Shown here: piece after piece, positions 12,543 to 24,279 of the stretch | How positions within the stretch are numbered: position 1 is the first letter of the stretch | Layout of the letters: each line of letters begins with the position of its first letter | Origin: Arctopsyche grandis | Lineage: Eukaryota; Arthropoda; Insecta; Trichoptera; Hydropsychidae | Length of the DNA stretch: 64,000 bases | Assembly: GCF_051622035.1 (NCBI RefSeq) | Contig: NC_135356.1 | Location: 17,721,685 to 17,785,684, forward strand | Direction: 5' to 3' | Notes under the pieces: generated by a model | Told to the model about the DNA's origin: nothing | Databases searched by the model: none | Seen by the model: only the letters and a program-made list of their open reading frames with translations | Position numbers and translations under genes: made by a program

Positions 12543-13223
12543 AAAAAAATATATATATATAGATATTATGTGTATTTACTTTGCAGTTTGTGACATTTTA
12601 ATTATAATAACAACATCCACCGAGTAGGTCAATTAAATGAAAACTACTGTATTTGTAAATATGAATAACACTTGTTCGTTTGTCTGCAATGGAAAATTAC
12701 AGTTTTCAATTTAGAACCGATAGACTACAAAATTTCCAGAAAAAGTTTTAATCTTTGATTTTTCTACAACTTTCACCTATTTATATATTTATTTTAAAAA
12801 ACAGAAACAAACAGCTTTACAACGTATATAAAATTGACACCAAAAAAGTTTCTAAAAAATAATAACAATTTAAAAATAAGATAATATAAACAAAGAAAAA
12901 TAATGGTAGATATGGGATATATGTGTGTATGTATGTTCATATGTATTACTAAGAAAAATGATTAAATAATAGAAATTTGATATTCGGCTATCTGAGCAAT
13001 TAATCGAATTATAAATAAAATATATATAAAATAATTTGGTGTGCGTTCAATTTTAATTGCAGGACAGCTCATGACCTCTATAATAGAAAACGATTTCCTA
13101 TTATTTTTGTTATTATTCTATGTTCTTAATTATTATACAAAATGGTGGAATTCGAAAACTACCTGAGCGCAAAGAAAAAGTTTGCGTTCATAAAGATATA
13201 AATAATAATAAATTAAAAAATAA

Positions 13224-13228
<5 letters not shown>

Positions 13229-13314
<86 letters not shown>
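13229..13314. repeat. (AT)n microsatellite
   Basis: An almost uninterrupted TA dinucleotide run of about 86 bases. Confidence 0.95.
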
Positions 13315-13317
<3 letters not shown>

Positions 13318-13573
13318 GATGCTATGAAGCCATAAAGAGTTTATAACTCATATCATTTAGAACATTTTGAGCTTATGTTTTATGTACGTTTGTTTTTTAA
13401 TTTAATTTTTAAAGATTTTTAGTAAAAACACAAAAACCTCACAGTTAATTGCCAATACTGCCCAAGTTAAAAGTGGTTTGTTAATCAATTGTTATTACTT
13501 TATCTATGTACGTAGTAACAATAGGTGAAGTTTTGTAATCATGCAAAAATTCATAGGTCACCCCCGAAATTTT

Positions 13574-13973
13574 TAGAGTAATCTTTTCAACACGCCATTA
13601 GCTAATCATTGAAGAGTATCATTTAGACGTCTATAAGAATATATTCATAAATGAGATTAAGAAAATACCTTTCAGAGACTGGCGTTTGGAAAAACCAAAC
13701 AAATACATTTTTATATAATAGATATTTCGTAATAATAACAATTCTAATTTTGTCTCACTACTTTGGGAAAATCTCTGTAAAAAGTCTGTACTTTCAATGT
13801 GACCGTCTCACTGAATAAACGAAATTGATATCCGTATACTTTTGACGTATGTCTCCTTTGTATTTGATCACTATTGAATATAGAGTAATCTTTTCAACAC
13901 GCCATTAGCTAAGACATTGAAGAGTATGATTTACACGTCTATAACAATAGATAAATGAGATTAAGAAAATACC
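13574..13973. repeat. Two direct copies of a ~95-bp repeat, about 307 bp apart
   Basis: 13574-13669 and 13881-13973 both begin TAGAGTAATCTTTTCAACAC and continue through CGCCATTAGCTA, a GAAGAGTAT motif and ATGAGATTAAGAAAATACC. The intervening sequence is not duplicated. Just upstream (about 13510-13560) is a fragment of the dispersed repeat family F described at 24280, 43800 and 59880. Confidence 0.8.
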
Positions 13974-14899
13974 CGTCTAGACACTTTTTGGGAGAAAACG
14001 CAAACCATTATGTGAAATTAATCAGCTGATGAAAAGGGTAACATTCTGGCTCGTTACAGAGACCGATTTAAATGATGTCTTATTGCAATTTGCATTGCTC
14101 GTATTATTTTATTTTGAGAATATTAATCATAGAAATGCGAAAAAAATTATATCAATGAAAATAAATACTTCAGTGACTTTGAATTAGTTGAAAATCAATT
14201 ATTTTAGAAATATTTATATTTTTACAGACTTTTTTATTACAACTTTTAGGAAAGTTAGTAAAATATCATTGATTACGATGTGTAACACAAAAGAGACTTT
14301 TGTTAGATATATATATATACATATGTATGTATGTATTTAAACAGATACAAGTTTGCAAAATAAAACGATTTTTTTTAAATGAGCAGTTACAAACCTTGCC
14401 GTGCAGAAGCAGAAGAAATTGATATGATAAAAAATGATGAGATAATAATGAATTTCATTGAAGAATTCATTATGTGCAGGAGTGACGGCGCGACACGACC
14501 TAACATACCGAAGCCGCAACAACACTGGTTGACAGCCGCAAGCTTTCGCACAGTGCTACCACACCGCATTCGAGACGCTGATCGAACAGCTTACGGTCTA
14601 AAGGGTTTATTCTACAGTCATGTATCTAATTGAATTTGAAATGGTTGTATCGTTTAAATACAAGTTTGGTCATTTTCTTTATTCTTTTCAAATCAACAAA
14701 AAAATATTTTTTCCAAATGATTGCTTTTAGAAGTTAATTGTGGTAAAAATCGAACTCAGCTAGGATACTTGTAAAATAAAAAAAAATGCTTTTATTCTTA
14801 TTTTCTCGGAATATTTAATTATGTAGAAATGGAATAATAGAATATTAAATCATTAATATGATAATTTAAATTGAAAAGACATAACAGATTGATTCTAAA
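13974..14899. other. Gene-free gap
   Basis: AT-rich DNA with a more balanced patch at about 14390-14620 that has overlapping open frames on both strands and no recognisable protein. No element ends were identified. Confidence 0.3.
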
Positions 14900-14964
14900 A
14901 ATTGAATGTATCCGAAAAAACAAAATTATCGCGATTTAAACTTAATGAATATGGTCACATTTTA

Positions 14965-15504
14965 AGGTCTGTTCATACCTATTCAGCACGACCCGTATCC
15001 TGCAGGTGTCATGCAAGTGCGGATAGTATAGATATATTAGCTACAGAAGGCGCGTGCACAGTACTCACACAAATGCATTTTTCATATACAGGCTGTTGAA
15101 AGAAACACGCTAATATTTATATATTTTATTTCAACCGATCGTGTAATGTTTTTAAGATCTATGATAAATTCGCAAAGAAAGCGCTACACTTTGTTGTTTA
15201 TTTGCTCACTTCAAATTTGTTTACTGTTGGGTGCCTAGACCATCAAAATATTTTTTCATTATTTTGCATAGAATTTTTCTTTAATTCGTTACTTCTTTGC
15301 TCGTTTTGGATAGTTTTCTGTTTCTATACAATGTCGTATCATAATGCTTCTACGCCACGTAATTATATTCTTTGGTACATTCTATATGGATGCGCATGCG
15401 CGAATGGAGTATGAATACGTCCATATAATGTACCAAAGAATACTATCCGTACTTGCATGACACCTGCAGGATACGGGCCGTGCTGGATAGGTATGAACAG
15501 ACCT
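14965..15504. mobile_element. 540-bp foldback DNA transposon derivative with TTA target duplication
   Basis: Terminal inverted repeats of about 65 bp begin AGGTCTGTTCATACCTAT and include CCTGCAGGTGTCATGCAAGT. A second nested inverted pair near 15366-15445 contains TATTCTTTGGTACATT. Flanking TTA trinucleotides (14962-14964 and 15505-15507) and the empty copy at 22.37 kb define the insertion. A 3-bp TTA duplication fits PIF/Harbinger-like elements, but no transposase is present. A related end lies at about 63090. Confidence 0.75.
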
Positions 15505-15532
15505 TTAATGGAACATTTTATAGCTTGTCATT

Positions 15533-15663
15533 GGCGCCGTCCACACACACAATATCTACATACGATATTTCCACACCCAGTTCCTAAATAGCAACCACAG
15601 GTTGCAATATGGGAACTGGATATGGAAATATCGGTAGTAGATATCGTGTGTGTGGACGGCGCT
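15533..15663. mobile_element. Palindromic MITE (family M3), 131 bp
   Basis: Near-complete palindrome with ends GGCGCCGTCC and GGACGGCGCT, centred on an ACAGG segment between CCCAGTTCCTAAATAGCAAC and its mirror. It is flanked by ATT at 15530-15532 and 15664-15666. The empty paralogue at 22.3 kb has a single ATT. Family members at 30507 and 57434 share the core and the flanking ATT. Confidence 0.8.
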
Positions 15664-15690
15664 ATTCAATAATATTAATGCATTGGGATC

Positions 15691-16118
15691 TGCCTACTTG
15701 AGGGGCCCCGTGTTGGAAATCATATAAAATGGTTCAGTCCCAATCAGGAATGTAGTGCTAAAAAAATAAGTAATGGAACGCTGAATTTACTAATTTTAAC
15801 TTCTCCACCCACACACAAATTATTTTCTTTAAATTTTTATATTATCGAATAATGATTTTTTAATCTATTTGTCTATAAACAAAAATAAGTCCGGCTTTAC
15901 ACGGATAGGGTGGATTAGACTGGCAACGCGCCTACGCCGGGTAGCATCGAAACGAAAGCCACGCACGTCTGTTAGCATTGTGTATGTGTGTGTGCCAGTA
16001 GGTGTGGGGGCGTGGCTAGGAGTGCGCGAGAGTAAGCTATGCGCGCCTCTGCCGGCCGCTCCAAGCATTTCATTTGACATTTGTTTGACGTTTGTGTCGC
16101 GTTGTGATACGTAATGCG
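15691..16118. other. Unassigned sequence left of the hAT derivative
   Basis: From about 15890 to 16110 the sequence is GC-richer than its surroundings and open in several frames on both strands, but no protein family is recognisable. It continues past the hAT insertion at 17200-17260. Confidence 0.3.
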
Positions 16119-17191
16119 TAGAGACACGTATTTTGGGCACTTTGCTATTAATGCTTAATTGATGCTAAAATTCAGAATAGATGCTAAATTGGTAAAATAT
16201 GCGAATATATGCTAAAATAACAAACAAAAGTGAAATTTGCATAAAATTTATAAAATAAATAGACAATTTAGAAGAATCTTCCTATGTTTTTGCCCATTTA
16301 TTATGTGAAGAAATTGAGGGGATAAAACAGAGCTTGCAGTTTACCATAGACGGTGTTTTTTCTGTCGAAACCAAACAACTGCTTTTGTCTACTATTGTAA
16401 ACAAAAGAAGACAGTTGGAGCTGTGTATCCAAAAGGCTGCTCAAAAAAGCGTCTTACAACTATACTCGCACTCAAGACTAAATGAGACAAATCTATTCCT
16501 CCGAACATTGAGTAGACTATTCAATCCATCTGTGGCAGGTTCAAAATCTGATATTAATGTTAAAGAAACAGTTTTGTTTTTTTAGAAACCTGCCATTGTT
16601 TTATGTATTAACAGAGGCTCAATGCTTGGGAGGATATCAGCACTTTTAAGACAATTAGTATAGAATATAAAAAGTGAATCCACGCCGGATATATTGCTAT
16701 TATTGATGGCAACAAAAATTAAATATGAAGAGTTTGGTTGTGCCGCTATAAAATCGATTTGGTGTCCCGTCAATAGTGTGGATGCTTAAAAAGTATTTTA
16801 GTAAATACAATATAATTGTTACCGATCGTCGCACGAATCTCAAAAAAGAATCTGTAGAAATATGCTCCATTTTAAGCTTTAATCAATTTTAATTCGTATT
16901 ATATTTTTATATTCATATTTTTTGTCTTTGTATTTTTATATTCATGTTTTTTCATTGTAATTTTAATTTCAAAACATTTTTGAATTTTTCTATTATTTCT
17001 CTTTAAATTGTATATATATATATGTACATATATAAATTTTATTAAAATTTATCGAAATTTTTTATTATTTGAAATTAAACTCTTCATAAAAATAGATGCT
17101 AAATTGAACATTTTTAATGCCCTAAAACGCTAAAATGCAAAATGAAAATGCTAAAATTGATTAAAATAGATGCCCAAAATACGGGTCTCTA
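16119..17191. mobile_element. Nonautonomous hAT element, 1073 bp
   Basis: The ends are TAGAGACACGTATTTTGGGCA (16119-16139, first 20 quoted in part) and the inverted copy at 17171-17191, about 20 of 21 positions matching. A perfect 8-bp duplication GTAATGCG lies at 16111-16118 and 17192-17199. The interior repeats the word GATGCTAAAAT near both ends. A short plus-strand open stretch at about 16334-16585 may be transposase debris but carries no recognisable motif. Confidence 0.9.
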
Positions 17192-17317
17192 GTAATGCGC
17201 GATGCCGAAGTATACACGCCATCCACTCCCACCCACCCACTGTCAATTACATACTTTTTCACTTTTTCAGAATGACGTACGAACGTAACGATAACATTTA
17301 TTATGACTATGCGTGCG

Positions 17318-17557
17318 TAATCGAAGGTTAGTAGAAACATCGAGAAAGAAGACTAGCCAGATAAACATCTACGTTTTGACTCAAAAAGAACTCGAAATTA
17401 AGTCGATTAGACACATCGCTCCTTCATTTCGGATGTGACAACTCAGTTTTTAAACGTCTCATTTAGTCAAATACGTTAAAAAACTAACAAAGTGAAACTA
17501 ATAAAGCTTGTAAAGCGGCTGTGATGCGACATAATAAGTAGTAGTAATGTTTATCAT
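17318..17557 (+). repeat. Left arm (B) of a large inverted repeat
   Basis: About 240 bp matching, with a handful of mismatches, the reverse complement of 21081-21318. Landmarks: TAATCGAAGGTTAGTAGAAA, GCGATGTGTC-type sequence, and AAGCGGCTGTGATGCGACAT. The arms enclose about 3.5 kb of nested hAT sequence. They may be long terminal inverted repeats of an older element whose middle was the target of later insertions. Confidence 0.8.
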
Positions 17558-18100
17558 CAGTGGCGGATTATCGAACAGCAAATTTGTGGCCTCTAAATTT
17601 AAGGGGCCTCCAAATCGTTCTGAGACAATATATAATTCGGAAATTCCTATACATTTTGCCATAAAATATTGGAGTTTACGACTATTTTTTTATGTAAAGT
17701 ACAAAGCTTTGCGATAATTGCTCTCATCGTCGTCGATTGTTTGGCCTTTCTAGATAAATTTCACTGCTAAAAAAGAATTCGTTAACTAATTACATTAAAA
17801 ATGCCAGAATATCGGAACAACTTGAAGAACAGTCTTCTGAAAGAATTGAAGAGCAGCGCCTGAAAGGAACGAAGACCAACTCCTTGAAAGGACCGAAAAG
17901 CAGCACTGTAGAAGAACTGAAGAACTGGAGACGTAAAAAAATAAAAGTAGAGTATACAGAGAGAAACCGAACATATTATAGAAATATCTCTGAATCAAAT
18001 TTTAATTGTGTAAAAGCAAAAAGTAATAATGAACCCTGACACAGGTTGATATTTTCAGAAATAATAAAAAGCAAATCCATTTATTGTTATGTATGTAAAC

Positions 18101-19600
18101 CAGACCTGGGCAAAACTCGGCCCCCGGGCCGCATGCGACCCGCTGAGTATTTTGGTGCGGCCCATGAGCATACATAATTCCAATTAAATTCCTAAAAAGT
18201 TAACTTTTTTCTGATCTAAAATTTTTTTTTGATTTGTTAAATGTTTTATCGTTTCTGAGATACATTCTAAGATACAATTCGAATTTGGGTCAAACTATAC
18301 TACAAACTTTAATGAGCAATTATCATCAATATTAGAATCTCGATAAAACATTTAACTCGATAGCTATCGACGAAAGTAATGATCGACAAGATACCACACA
18401 GTTATTCATTTTCATACGCGAATGTAACTCTAAATTTGAAATCATTGAAGAGCTTTTGTCATTGAAATCACTTAAAGATCAAACAACATGAGCTGATATT
18501 TTTGAAAAAATTGTTAATTGTTTAAAAAATATAATTTACAATGGAACAAATTGGTAAGCATAACAACTGACCGAGCACCAAGTTTAACCATTAAAGAAAA
18601 TCCAGGATAAAATTTGCAAAAATTGTCCTGATTACAATTTAATTATAATTATAATAATGTACAAACATGTGTTAAAAGTTGAACATGTGACATCTTGTAT
18701 TATTAAACTTGTAAATTTAATACGATTGAGTGGCTTGAAACACAGACAATTCATTGCTTTTCTTCAAGATATTGAATCTGGGTAAAAATATTTTATTTAT
18801 CATAATCATATTCGATGGCTTAGCCTAGGAAAAATACTTCGGCGAGTATGGGATACAAAAGAAGAAATCGTTCTATTTTTAAAAATGAAAAATATTATCG
18901 ACTTATCCGAATTAACTGATAATGACTGGCTGTGTGATTTTGCATTTACTTTGGACATCGGACACATTTAAATACTATCAACACAATTTTCCAAGGGGAA
19001 AATTTATACGTCCATGATATGGTGAAAAGTTTGAATGGATTTAAATTAAAACTACGACTTTTTCTTCGCCATTTATTTATTAAACGGGTAGACCACTTTT
19101 CAAACATGAAATTGCTTAAAATACCATAAAATAAATTTGAAGAATATGGTGAAATTATCAACGATTTAAGTAGTGAGTTTCCATGAAGATTTGGCGACTT
19201 CCGAAAAATTGAGATAGGCTTGGCAATTATACGAGATCAATTGCAATATACATATATTGATAGCGTCTCGACGGAGATATAAATCAAGATTATATATTTG
19301 CAGTGGGATGCTGATTTAAGGGAATTACACCGTCATGAAGAAATTTGAAAAATTTTACAACGCCCTTAATACGGAAAAATTCGACAAACTTAAAAAATGC
19401 TGGTGGTTTTTTAATCAACCTAACATACAAATGTATTTTTAGCAAACATTTTCAATTATGAATATCAATAAAAATTCTTTACAATCAAGCATCACAGATG
19501 AAAATTTACAAGCATTTTTAAGAATTTCAACTACAAAATTTTCTCCTGATAAAAAAAAACTGTTAAAGATGTAAAACAGTTTCATTCGTCAAATTAAATT
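18101..19600 (+). pseudogene. GTF2IRD2/SCAND3-like hAT transposase pseudogene
   Basis: The left terminus CAGACCTGGGCAAAACTCGG followed by GCGGCCC-rich sequence is a classic hAT end. Downstream fragments read in different frames: ADIFEKIVNCLKN, WNKLVSITTDRAPSLT, RLSGLKHRQFIAFLQDIESG, then HIRWLSLGKILRRVWD and IIDLSELTDNDWLCDFAFTLD. These are diagnostic of the transposase family that also gave vertebrate GTF2IRD2. Several stops and frameshifts interrupt them, so it is inactive. The expected right terminus is not found next to it; a fitting end lies at 22640-22707. Confidence 0.75.
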
Positions 19601-20548
19601 ATTTTTTTGTATGGAATGTAAAAAAAAATATATTTAAATTAGTTCAGGTGCGTTATATTATTTTGATTTTGTTCCAAATTTGTATGTTTTTTTTTATCAT
19701 CGACTCAACGATGGAATATTATTTTAAGTAATATTTTGAATAACCAATATTTAAAAAGAATAAATAGTACGCGATGGGCGTCTAGAATACAGACTGTTTT
19801 TGCTTTATAATCAAAATACTAAAGAAGGTCTTATTAAAATCAGTACGTCCGTATTTGAAAAACCTATGGGAAAACTGAAGACAAAAAAATTGGCGTTTTA
19901 TTTCGATTAATATGAGACTGCCTTACTAACTATTTTGCGGGATAAATTGTTACAGCGCATCAATGCTACAAATAAATCATTGCAAAAAATGCAGCACAAT
20001 TTGTTGTTGGGAACAAGATTGATAAAATCCCTTTCAGAATTTATTCAAAACACGAGAAATTAATTCAGTGAAATCGAAAAAGATACTAACATTCTTACTG
20101 AAAATCATAAATATAAAGACACTAGTCGTAAAAAATTAAAATTGTAATTTGGAGAGATGTGCAATGAAGTTATGATATGATAGTTTACTTAAAGATTTTC
20201 AATTTTTTTTATTTTGAAATAAGTCAAATGTGTTTAAAGGAATAATTTCAAAATATAACAATGATATTGACACATCAAAAGCGAAAATATTAAGAATCCT
20301 GTCGATAATTATAAATTATTAATTGGAGGTTTAAAAACAAATTATTAATTGTTTCAACGTTTCCAAATGTTGAAACAATTTTAAGAATATTTCTAACGCT
20401 TTCTATAAGCAATGCAAATAGCGAACTTAAATTGTTTTTAAAACGAGTTAAAAACAATTTAAGGAATTCGTCAAATCAAAACAATTTAAATAATTTATCG
20501 ATGATGTTTATTAAAAGTGATGTCGTGAATTTATTAGATTGTGATAAC

Positions 20549-20650
20549 TAGTCACCGGAGCCTGAGGGGGCCGTGTATTGTTCAAAGGTTGTAAGTGCAT
20601 TGTTAAAGGTTTGCCGAACAATGGATAGCACTGTGACTATCCTACCTCTA
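20549..20650. mobile_element. Internally shortened M1 MITE inside a hAT pseudogene
   Basis: Ends TAGTCACCGGAGCCTG and, read inward, TAGAGGTAGGATAGTC are flanked by a perfect 8-bp duplication GTGATAAC (20541-20548 and 20651-20658). It shares the GTATTGTTCAAAGGTTGTAA and TTAAAGGTTTGCCGAAC core with the copies at 7810 and 50995. It falls directly after the C-terminal coding remnant of the host hAT. Confidence 0.85.
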
Positions 20651-21080
20651 GTGATAACACTAACAACATAATATGTAGATAAATTTGCGGCATCAAAAGC
20701 TCAAAAAGTACTAAATTAAAATGTTTTCCTTTTTTTCTTGTTTGTAAATAGATAATTGTTTATATAATTGTACATATAACATATAATTTTTTGTTTGTAC
20801 AAGTTTGTAAATATATTTTTATTATTTAATAAACAACTGTAAATACAAAATAACACACGTTTTTTTTATAATGTTCATACCTGCAATTCACAATTGAAAA
20901 AAAAAGTCACTTTATGATTAGTGGGGGGGGGGGGCTCTAAATTACGTTGCGCCAGTGGCCTCTGAATCCGCTGAAGATTACTATTTGTATTTTCATTGAA
21001 TTCCACCTCAATGATATTATGTATTAATAATGTCATACTTGTTTCCCGAAGAAAACAAAATAGACTTCAGTCTTCACCAT

Positions 21081-21318
21081 CATAAACATTACTACTACTT
21101 ATTATGTCGCATCACAGCCGCTTTACAAGCTTTATTAGTTTCACTTTGTTAGTTTTTTAACGTATTTGACTAAATGAGACGTTTAAAACTTGAGTTATCA
21201 CTTCCGAAATGAAGGTGCGATGTGTCTAATCGACTTAAGTTCGAGTTCTTTTTTAATCAAAACGTAGATTTTTATCTGGCTAGTCTTCTTTCTCGGTGTT
21301 TCTACTAACCTTCGATTA
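21081..21318 (-). repeat. Right arm (B') of the large inverted repeat
   Basis: Reverse complement of 17318-17557, ending CTACTAACCTTCGATTA. See the left arm entry. Confidence 0.8.
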
Positions 21319-22310
21319 TAATTTAATTTAAGGGCTTCAATTATACATAATTTAATTAATTTAATATTTTAAGACACTAATCGTATGACCCCCTGAACTT
21401 CTCAAGTCCATTATAATCCATCTATTTGTTCTACAGTTTTGTGTTTATAATAAACTTTTACTAAATATTATTAATTATTATCGATTGGCACTGTTTTCAT
21501 TCTTATTTGCATAATATAGGCTTAATCTATTTAATACACATTTTTAACAACTTTGTTTGATAACACTGTTCGACAGGAAAAATGGTTCAGAGACGAGATA
21601 TGACTTTTCTTATAGATCTATGCCCAGTAAACACGAATCTGGTAATAAAAAATGTTGATTGGCTCGAGATTCGGAGATATGTATATGTATGTACGTATGT
21701 GTTTTTCAAATCGCGCGATTTTTCTATATCTTGGTGTTGTTCGGTTGATGTCTCAAAATCTATCAATTTCCTGTTCAAAATGAATATTGGAATCTATAGT
21801 CGGGTATTTTATCTTTCATTTGTAATAATTTTCGGCTTTCAAAACAAAAAGTAGTCGTTAAGTTGAAATCAAAATATTCCAATATAAGTAAATTTGGGCA
21901 TGCGCGATGCGCTGTCACTTTGGGCATTCATTTTTATTCAATTCAAATACATATTTAAATTGAAAAAAAAAATGAAACATCTACGAGTAAATCATCCGTA
22001 CTTATTAATGGATCGCATTATTTTTTCAAAAACTTTTTTTTATTTTTTTCAAATTTATTTTTATTAATACAATAAATCAAAAAAACTTTTTTTCGAACCA
22101 TCGTAAGTCGAGGACTACCTGTAAAATAATTATTTTTTTATATCGGCCGCTCAAATGGCGGCTTTCGTTGATCCAAATTACGATCTTTTACCGAGTGCAC
22201 AAGTTTGTGCACGCAGACCCCTAGTATTTTCCACAATTTCTAACAAACTAACGGAACGCGTTCCGACTTGCCGGAGCATTACTGCGGCCCGCTCCAGCCC
22301 CACTACAACA
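21319..22310. other. Unassigned DNA, with an orphan hAT-like end at 22261-22311
   Basis: Mostly AT-rich. The right margin, read inward on the minus strand, begins CAGTGTTGTAGTGGGGCTGG and is rich in GGCCGC, like a hAT terminus, but its partner end was not found. Confidence 0.4.
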
Positions 22311-22400
22311 CTGGTCTTAATGCATTAATATTATTGAATAGCAAGCTATAACATGTTGTTCCATTAAAACGTGGTAATCATTCATCAAGTTTAAATCGAG
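22311..22400 (-). repeat. Dispersed repeat copy A' (empty site)
   Basis: Reverse complement of the 14930-15690 repeat without its two insertions. It shows the uninterrupted joins CGTTTTAATGGAAC and TAGCTTGCTATTCAATAA. Confidence 0.75.
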
Positions 22401-22639
22401 TAAATATTTATTTTTTTGGATTAATTATATTTTTGACTTTTCTAAAAAGAAAAAGGTGCACTTCCGACTTAGCACACTTCGTTTAATTTCCTTTACATGA
22501 TAGTGATATCATACATACATATAAATGGATTATATTTTTGAATGAGCAATAAAAGTGACTACGATTCGATGGATTTTCATTAAATTTATGATATTACTTA
22601 ATTAATGTAAATAATGTATATTCTATAAATAATATTTTA

Positions 22640-22707
22640 CTTGCGGTCCGACGTTCACTTTTAATTCCTATTTGCGGCCCTTCATTCGAAAAGTTTGCCC
22701 AGGCCTG
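22640..22707 (+). mobile_element. Orphan right end of a hAT element
   Basis: Read inward from 22707 the sequence is CAGGCCTGGGCAAACTTTTC followed by GGGCCGC, the mirror of the terminus at 18101. The flanking octamers (18093-18100 and 22708-22715) do not match, so the two ends may come from different copies or have been rearranged. Confidence 0.55.
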
Positions 22708-22981
22708 TTATAGATATATAATTTCTTGGATACACAAATTGGTTTCGTAGGAAAACGTGAATATTTTTATTTGTAAAAATAATATTTATTTATTTACATA
22801 TACGATAAAAAAATATTATTTTGTAAAAATCACTATACATATTAATTTTATATGAATATGTAAAGTTTCAGCTGAATCTATTTAAATAATCAAAAAAGAT
22901 ATAATAGTTTAAGCATATACACATGGTTTTACGTATGTACATATAATACTTGTATAATTTCAGAAAAAAATCTTAATTTAC

Positions 22982-23141
22982 CTTTATTAGATCCTTTTTG
23001 AAGCCAGTGTGTTGATTTCTGACAGTTAGGTTTGACATCATTGGCTACACAATAGTCAAGATCTTCGTTCAAAGTATCAGATGATACTAATTGGAAGCTT
23101 ATGAATATAAATCGGAACCACGTCGACAGCTTCGGCAGCAT
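22982..23141 (-). CDS. Plod: Probable first coding exon of Plod (signal peptide exon)
   Basis: The minus-strand ATG at 23141-23139 opens 53 codons plus one base. They start with a hydrophobic signal peptide (after MLPKLSTWFRF: IFISFQLVSS) and continue with an acidic, Cys-containing segment ending LQKGSNK. The exon ends AAAG before the donor GTAAAT, i.e. in phase 1 with a single G. The first clustered Plod exon (5' end 6976) begins with the two bases AT, so joining gives GAT-GAC (DD), exactly what the family motif DDVVFLTVAS needs. Lysyl hydroxylases start with a signal peptide a short distance before that motif. The assignment rests on phase, strand and signal peptide; there could be further exons between, or the exon could belong to another gene. 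The implied intron is about 16 kb. Confidence 0.6.
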
Positions 23142-24279
23142 TTTCTCCGGATTACTCCGTCGTGCTACCAGGTCGAGTGACTTTTTCGCACTGAATCGAT
23201 TTCGAAGACTATCGACATTTTCTTAGCACGATTTTTCTATAAACGCTTTCTTTACGACGAAATAAAAAATGAACAAATTTCGTTCGGATATTTTTTTGTC
23301 ATTCAATGGTTGAACGAATGCGGCTTTAAAATGGTGAAAGTTTTCAACCACACAATTTCCCATAGCAACAATTTGTTCCACTATGGCAGTATATTTACAT
23401 ATAATATGTACATAGGAACATCAGTTTTACGATATAATCTTTTAAATTTGATGTTTACCTTTACAAAACCATGTATATATGTATTTGTAATAATAATAAA
23501 AACGCAAATAAGCAAATGAAAGAGCGATTACATATTCTAAACGACTAACCATCGTATTTTTCGGCCTGCATAAATACATGATACATATGAACATGATATA
23601 TTTACATATGTATATCACTTTAAGTCAAGATATTGCTGAAAAACTATTTGAGTATGTACATACATAAATACATTTAAATATATTTATTCATTTCAATCGA
23701 TTAAATTCCGAACATTCGATACCAAACTCAAACGACATCTATTATACGGATAATATACACTAGTAAAAAGGTGCACTTTATCAATAGTAGGCCTTGTAAG
23801 ATGAAGTTTTTACAAGGTTTTTTTTTCTTTTTGTAATGAATGAACATATAATTGTAATGTTTTCCTATTATTCATATATCGATGTTTAATCTTTAATTGC
23901 TAAAAAACGTTTCTTCTTACTATTGGACGTGTCAAAATCAGTGAAAATGAGCTTCCGGAGTTTTCTCAAAAATAGATCAAACCAACTGATCATTGTTCAC
24001 TGCTCGACGAAAGGTTTTTATAAAGCGTTTTTATTTAATACCAGTTCATCTATTTGATATCACTTGTGGAATCCTACATTAGGTTTGTATAGCACTTACA
24101 TATGTATATATGTCGTTTAATAGAGCAAAAACGAAGCTTTTTAGAGATAATAAGCAGTTAACCTGGTAGTTCAGTTAGTTCTTGCCTTAAAATAAGTCTC
24201 AAAGTTTACAACAATAAAATTCGAAATGATTAAGTGTGTGTGGCAGCGGTTTTACTTTATAAATATGTAGTAGTAGTAC
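23142..24279. other. Region upstream of the Plod signal-peptide exon
   Basis: Presumed 5' UTR and promoter side of Plod. No clear TATA box or initiator. AT-rich with simple ATGTATAT-type tracts further out. Confidence 0.3.

Larger units (their letters stand above)
14930..15690. repeat. Dispersed repeat copy A, carrying two MITE insertions
   Basis: Removing 14965-15504 and 15533-15663 leaves sequence that aligns, in reverse complement, with 22311-22400. Shared phrases are CGATTTAAACTT, TTTTAATGGAAC, TATAGCTTG and TATTCAATAATATTAATGCA. The 22.3-kb copy has neither insertion and so serves as an empty site. Confidence 0.75.
17558..20973 (+). mobile_element. Decayed hAT element with CAGTGGCGGATT ends
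   Basis: The left end CAGTGGCGGATTATC and the right end, read inward, CAGCGGATTCAGAGGCCAC are related. Coding remnants of a ZMYM1-like hAT transposase occur at about 19770-20540, ending in the hAT dimerisation region (FPNVETILRIFLTL followed by SNANSELKLFLKR), with stops and frameshifts. No matching 8-bp target duplication remains. A second hAT lies inside it at 18101, and an M1 MITE sits at 20549-20650. A run of about 11 G near 20925 precedes the right end. Confidence 0.65.
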
